This document shows, in pieces, positions 59,817 through 64,000 of a stretch of DNA of 64,000 nucleotides (within the stretch, counting starts at the first letter, position 1; each line of letters starts with the position of its first letter). The position numbers and the translations under genes are program-made. The notes under the pieces were generated by a model. It saw only the letters and a program-made list of their open reading frames with translations. It had not been told where the DNA came from and did no database searches. Origin of the DNA: Helicobacter labetoulli (GTDB taxonomy: Bacteria > Campylobacterota > Campylobacteria > Campylobacterales > Helicobacteraceae); the NCBI RefSeq assembly GCF_003670275.1, contig NZ_QXJF01000002.1, positions 1 to 64,000 of the forward strand, written 5' to 3'.

Positions 59817-59990
59817 GATTCTATTTTTCCCCATTCTATTTTATCTTACTAGACTCATTGCTGCTTCAAGTGGCAAATGAACACATCTTTACTCATCTTA
59901 ATCAATCTTGCCTTTGAAAGTCTATCTTAATACGAAATGTTAGGTTTGAATAGAGTAATTTAGCAATTTATTGTGCATCAAATCTAAGCC

Positions 59991-61744
59991 TTAAAACTTC
60001 TTACTATTTACATCATCTAAAATTTTACTGCGACATTGTTCTAGTGCCGTGCTTATATCGCGTGAATGATTGGCAATTTTGACATTTTGCTGTGTGATAC
60101 CCTCTAATTGTGAAATGGTGTCATTGATTTGCGTTACACCTTCGGCTTGTTCTTTAATGGATTCTGCCATATCGTTGATACTCTGCACCAAAAGATTTGT
60201 ATTTGCTTCAATTTCACCCAAACTTCTTTGTGTGCGTTCGGCAAGCTTTCTCACCTCATCAGCAACAACCGCAAAGCCTCTGCCGTGCTCTCCTGCCCTT
60301 GCAGCTTCAATAGCGGCATTCAAAGCCAAAAGGTTTGTTTGATCTGCAATATCGCGTATGATACCGATGACATTTTTGATATCTTCGCTTTGTGCGATGA
60401 CTTCATTTGTGCGATCACTCACGCTTTGCATAGATTGGGCAATCTCTTCTGTGAGAGTGGCAGTTTGTGCAAGTGATGCACTTTGGGTGTTAACACTCTC
60501 TGTAAGCTCAAGCACAGAAGATTCTAACTCTTTAGATTTTACTTCAAGCTCGTTGGCATAGTTTTTAGAGGCTGAAAGCATACTCGCCATAGAATCACCC
60601 AAGCTATTTATCGCACTCTCAAGCCCTCTAGGGTTTTCTATCCTATCGGTAAAGTCGTTGTTTTTATACGCTTCAAAAACGCGTGCGGCATTGCTAAGAT
60701 TATCCCCGACAAGATTTAAAAGCGTGTGCGACATTTGATTTATCGCATCTTTTAGCTCATTGATTTGCGGATTTAGACTCGTGTTTTCTATCACAGAGCC
60801 AAATCGCCCCTCTTTTGCTTCTGCTACGACACCTAGCACATCACGCACAAGGTTAGAATCTTTTTCTAGCCCTTCTTGTGTGCGTTTGACATTCTCATCA
60901 ATCGCCTTTGCCATACGCCCAATCTCATCTTTAGAATCTAGTGGGATAGAATCCATTGTTTTGCTCTCGTGGTTGAGATAAGCAAAAAAAGCAAAGACAT
61001 TATGCTGTAAGTTTAAAATCCCGCGTAAATGTGTGCTGTAAAAGAGCCACATTGATGGGAAAAAGATAAGCAAAAACGCCACCATTGAAATGGCAATATT
61101 GCTGTATATCGTTTGAGAGATATTACTCAAAATCCCCTGTGAAGTGGCGTGTGTATAGGTGTCTAGCGTATCAATATACACACCCGTGCCAATCCAAATA
61201 TTTGCAGTGTTGGGGATAAGCTGTGCATAACTTTTTGCGCATCAACAAACTTTCCATCTGGCAGGGGCTTAGGGAAAACATAATAGACAAATTTACCCCT
61301 TTTGCTATCATCTTTTGCGCTCTCAAAAAGATCCCTTATGAAATAAGTGCCATTAATGTCCTTTGTATCCCACAGAGACTTGCCTATAATGTCTGTTTTG
61401 TGCGGATAAGCCAAAGCAACCCCTTCTTTATACACAAAATAATAGCTTGATTTATCATCTTCAAAATACATCTTACTAATGGCTTTAGAAATGATTTGTA
61501 TCTGCTCCTCTTCACTCAATCCTTTAACAATTTCACCAAGCGCACTCGCCATAGAATCTGTGCTAAGCTTGATTTTTGCCTCAATCTCTTGCTGCAACAT
61601 TGCGATGATTTGCTCTTGTGTAGCTTTAGAGGATTTTTCCTCCCCTAAAATTGTCAGCACCAAAAATATGACAAATGCTATAAAAAAGCCGATAACAAGG
61701 CTTAGGAATTTTGATTTAAGTGAGAGATTCTTATAAAACTTCAT
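59991..61744 (-). pseudogene. Cache-domain methyl-accepting chemotaxis protein with a one-base frameshift
   Basis: The 5' part (from ATG 61744) has a membrane helix (about 13-33) and a single Cache domain (YYFVYKEGVALAYPHKTDIIGKSLWD in shorter blocks). Reading then leaves the frame at about 61232, where an A5 run (minus strand, GCGCAAAAAGTT) should be A6 to give [20 protein letters not shown]. The continuation has the second helix, HAMP-like region and the signalling tip ([20 protein letters not shown]). Corrected length is 584 residues. It could be a pseudogene, a phase-variable receptor or a read error. AGGAGCGGTT precedes the ATG. Confidence 0.8.
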
Positions 61745-61965
61745 AACCGCTCCTTTATTGCATTAATGTATGCTTTCACAAAGAGTAGCACAAAATTTTA
61801 CAAAATCGGTATGCAAAAAGACATAATCTTGCCTATCGTTGCAGAATCTTTACAAATTGCTAGTGATAAAGTCAAACACACTTGGATTCAGATTCAATCT
61901 TTGCAAAAGGTTGAAAACTTAGAAATGAGAACTATATAAATATCGTATGAGTATTTCTCTATTTA

Positions 61966-64000
61966 TTATACAAATAGCTCACAAACCCTTGAAGCAATAT
62001 ACCCTTCAAAATCCTTTGGCACATTGGAATCTTTATTGTAATAATACAAAGCCACTGCTATATCTAAGCCTTGAAAATCTAATTTTTTATTACAAAATAA
62101 TTCTTTAAAGCCTTGCAATTTATCCCTTGCATTTGCTTCAAAGCTTAAGCCCTTAGGATCAACGAAAATAATTTTATATGCCCTGTTTGTTTTATGTCTT
62201 AACCAAAAGATAAAATCGGGGTAAAACTTCCTTTGCTCTTGGCTTTGTGTGTCAAAATAAGGGATAAATATAGAATCTAGCTTTTCTACAATCTTGCTAA
62301 AGCACCATTCGTAATCTTTAAATGCGTTCTTAGAATCTTGTAAATACGCTTGTAAATCCTTTAAAAATTCTATCTCACTTCTCTCACTAATGGCGTAGTT
62401 AATATGGATTGTAGAATCTTTATATGATTCTAAAACCATCGGGCTGTAATAGTGCTTTGCTAGCTCTGCTGTGATAACATAGCTATATTTTTCTACTCTT
62501 TGTGTTGGTTTAGCTTGGATTTGCTCGGTGTATTCATCTAGTGAGATTTTACCTTTTTCAAATTCTTTTTTAAGCGTATCTATGCTTTTAGCTTGTTTTA
62601 TCTGTGCTAGTTCTTTAACCGCTTTATTCATCTCTTTTATAATCGTCTCACTAAGCCCATCGCCACTTAGCATAAAACCATCAAAATGCGTGATACTATT
62701 CTCACAAGGCACAAACTTGTCTAATTCCTGCAAAGGTGCGTGGAAAAATCTATCCATACGACGCAGGGCGTTTTGTGCTTTAATCTTTGGCATATTGCCC
62801 TTTATCTCTAAAGCCCTGCTTGTTTTATCACGCATTTTTTGCTGTATCTTTTGCAAAGTGCTAAAGCCTAAATCCGCTCTATTTATCCCACTTGATACAA
62901 GCAAAATATCTTCATCATAAGATTCTATATATTTGCTTAATCTTTCAAAATCATAATGTGAAATCACAAAGGTTTCATTTTGTTTGTGAGAGTTTTTATA
63001 GCTTGGCACAAGCAGTGGTTCTAGCGTTTTATTTCTCTTAAAGCCAGCAAGCTTACTTTGGAATCTAAAGCTTTCAATCCCCTCTAAAATCCCCTGAATC
63101 GCTTCGTTTTCTGTCGCCATAATAAACACACTCTCAATGCCTAAACTCCCATCACCTAAAGAATCTTTTTTGTTATACTCTAGCTTATCACTTGCTTTTA
63201 GTCGTTTGCGGACATCTTTAAAAGGCTCAATTCTTACCCCTCGTCCTATGGTTTGTAGGACATATTTTTTTGCCTTTTTGCTACCGATATTGATAAAGTT
63301 AATGAAATTCACACGATTGCTATCCCACCCCTCGCTAAATACCTTGCTTCCCATCATAATCTGTATAGGCGATTCTATATTATTTAGCCCCTCAAAATAC
63401 CCCTTTTCTATATCCTCCCCACTCTCAATGCCTAGCACATCAAGATAGCTTTTCTCCCACTCTTTAATGCTACCGATATTTAAAAGCAAAAAGGGCTTTG
63501 TCGCATTTTTACTTTTAAAGGCAAGCTCTTTATTATTTCCCTTAATCTTACAGCACTCTAGGCTTGAAGTATGAGAAGCATAAAAGATTTGCTCTCTTAA
63601 GTCCCTAGAATCCACTTTTGCAAGTCGCTCTAAAAAGTCTTTATTCATCTCTTTTTCAGCAAAATATATATTGCTAGATTCTAGTTTTTTTGCTAAGTTT
63701 TTTGCAATCTCGCTTATATCTTTAGAATCTTGTAAGATTTTCATAATCGCTTCAAAATATAGCTTAATCCCCGCATCTTTGGTATTGACTTTATCAGCCA
63801 CAGCGATGATTAAAGGATTGTGATAATGCAGGTTTTCAAACTTTGCTTTTAAGCTTTTTAATTCCTGCTTTATCCCCACAAAAAGGATAAAGCTTTCCAT
63901 TATCCGCTCTAACTTTTCATCGCTAGAATCCACTTTAGAATCTTTAAAGGATTTGAGATTACTATCTAGCACCACGATATTTTTCCCATAGCCATCATTA
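61966..64000 (-). CDS. Type III restriction subunit, C-terminal part (5' end beyond the window)
   Basis: The frame is open from the window edge (NDGYGKNIVVLDSNLKSF) to the stop at 61966, so the N-terminus with helicase motif I lies outside. Visible are the helicase C-terminal motifs GSKVFSEGWDSNRVNF and LQTIGRGVRIEPF, and a PD-(D/E)xK nuclease (YPDFIFWL..KIIFVDPKG). It is not close in sequence to the Res at 26703-29261, so it belongs to a different system. Whether its Mod partner is intact cannot be seen here. Confidence 0.82.
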   Translation of the reverse strand, partial: NDGYGKNIVVLDSNLKSFKDSKVDSSDEKLERIMESFILFVGIKQELKSLKAKFENLHYHNPLIIAVADKVNTKDAGIKLYFEAIMKILQDSKDISEIAKNLAKKLESSNIYFAEKEMNKDFLERLAKVDSRDLREQIFYASHTSSLECCKIKGNNKELAFKSKNATKPFLLLNIGSIKEWEKSYLDVLGIESGEDIEKGYFEGLNNIESPIQIMMGSKVFSEGWDSNRVNFINFINIGSKKAKKYVLQTIGRGVRIEPFKDVRKRLKASDKLEYNKKDSLGDGSLGIESVFIMATENEAIQGILEGIESFRFQSKLAGFKRNKTLEPLLVPSYKNSHKQNETFVISHYDFERLSKYIESYDEDILLVSSGINRADLGFSTLQKIQQKMRDKTSRALEIKGNMPKIKAQNALRRMDRFFHAPLQELDKFVPCENSITHFDGFMLSGDGLSETIIKEMNKAVKELAQIKQAKSIDTLKKEFEKGKISLDEYTEQIQAKPTQRVEKYSYVITAELAKHYYSPMVLESYKDSTIHINYAISERSEIEFLKDLQAYLQDSKNAFKDYEWCFSKIVEKLDSIFIPYFDTQSQEQRKFYPDFIFWLRHKTNRAYKIIFVDPKGLSFEANARDKLQGFKELFCNKKLDFQGLDIAVALYYYNKDSNVPKDFEGYIASRVCELFV

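Noticed and set aside
62528-62920. Plus-strand 130-codon open frame opposite the second type III restriction subunit
   Set aside because: Antisense shadow; the minus frame continues through it with helicase-nuclease sequence.

Overview
The window comes from a Helicobacter (Campylobacterota) chromosome, probably a non-pylori, enterohepatic-type species. The evidence is low GC content, the gene order flhF-flhG-small membrane gene-fliA-fliM-fliY, a fqrB-ccoS pair, thyX instead of thyA, an IS607-type element, several restriction-modification loci, and a cytochrome bd operon, which H. pylori lacks. No rRNA, tRNA or CRISPR array was recognised.

1-12.7 kb: a clipped gene, an MFS exporter and an exported catalase-like protein lead to dnaA (minus strand). 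Divergent from dnaA is ruvC, whose stop overlaps the first gene of a type II secretion / type IV pilus-like machine: two inner-membrane assembly proteins (PilN/GspL-like, PilO/GspM-like), a small exported PilP/GspC-like protein, a secretin, a GspE ATPase and a GspF platform protein. It resembles the Campylobacter cts DNA-uptake locus. A DUF354 gene follows on the minus strand.

12.8-24 kb: thyX; a decayed membrane-protein gene; an Mla-type lipid transporter operon (mlaE, mlaF, mlaD, lipoprotein); dnaN and gyrB; a zinc alcohol dehydrogenase behind a MerR-style promoter. Hand-sampled strand composition changes from C>G to G>C around dnaN/gyrB, so the replication origin may lie there rather than beside dnaA.

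24-37 kb: a type III RM locus with a doubly frameshifted mod and an intact res, a TSUP permease, murD and mraY, gpmI, and a type IIG RM gene broken by a 13-bp tandem duplication. Both RM coding regions carry in-frame copies of a palindromic TGTCATACTGAG repeat.

37-49.7 kb: a PepSY membrane protein and a TonB-dependent receptor with a G8 tract, the flagellar regulatory/switch operon, an IS607-type element (intact tnpA, frameshifted tnpB) inside what looks like a dead outer-membrane-protein gene, then fqrB and ccoS.

49.8-64 kb: an intact chemoreceptor with a sigma-28-like promoter, a frameshifted thioredoxin-fold gene, a pair of bacterial dynamin-like proteins, the cytochrome bd operon (DUF4492, cydA, cydB, tiny membrane ORF), a second chemoreceptor broken by a one-base indel, and the 3' part of another type III restriction subunit.

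The strongest candidate for something undescribed is a pair of intergenic structured elements at about 6.89-7.06 kb and 13.52-13.75 kb. They share several hairpins whose stems differ by compensatory changes. Also notable are the extreme excess of AGAWTCT (a GANTC-core palindrome) and the many slippage-type frameshifts in accessory genes beside intact housekeeping genes.
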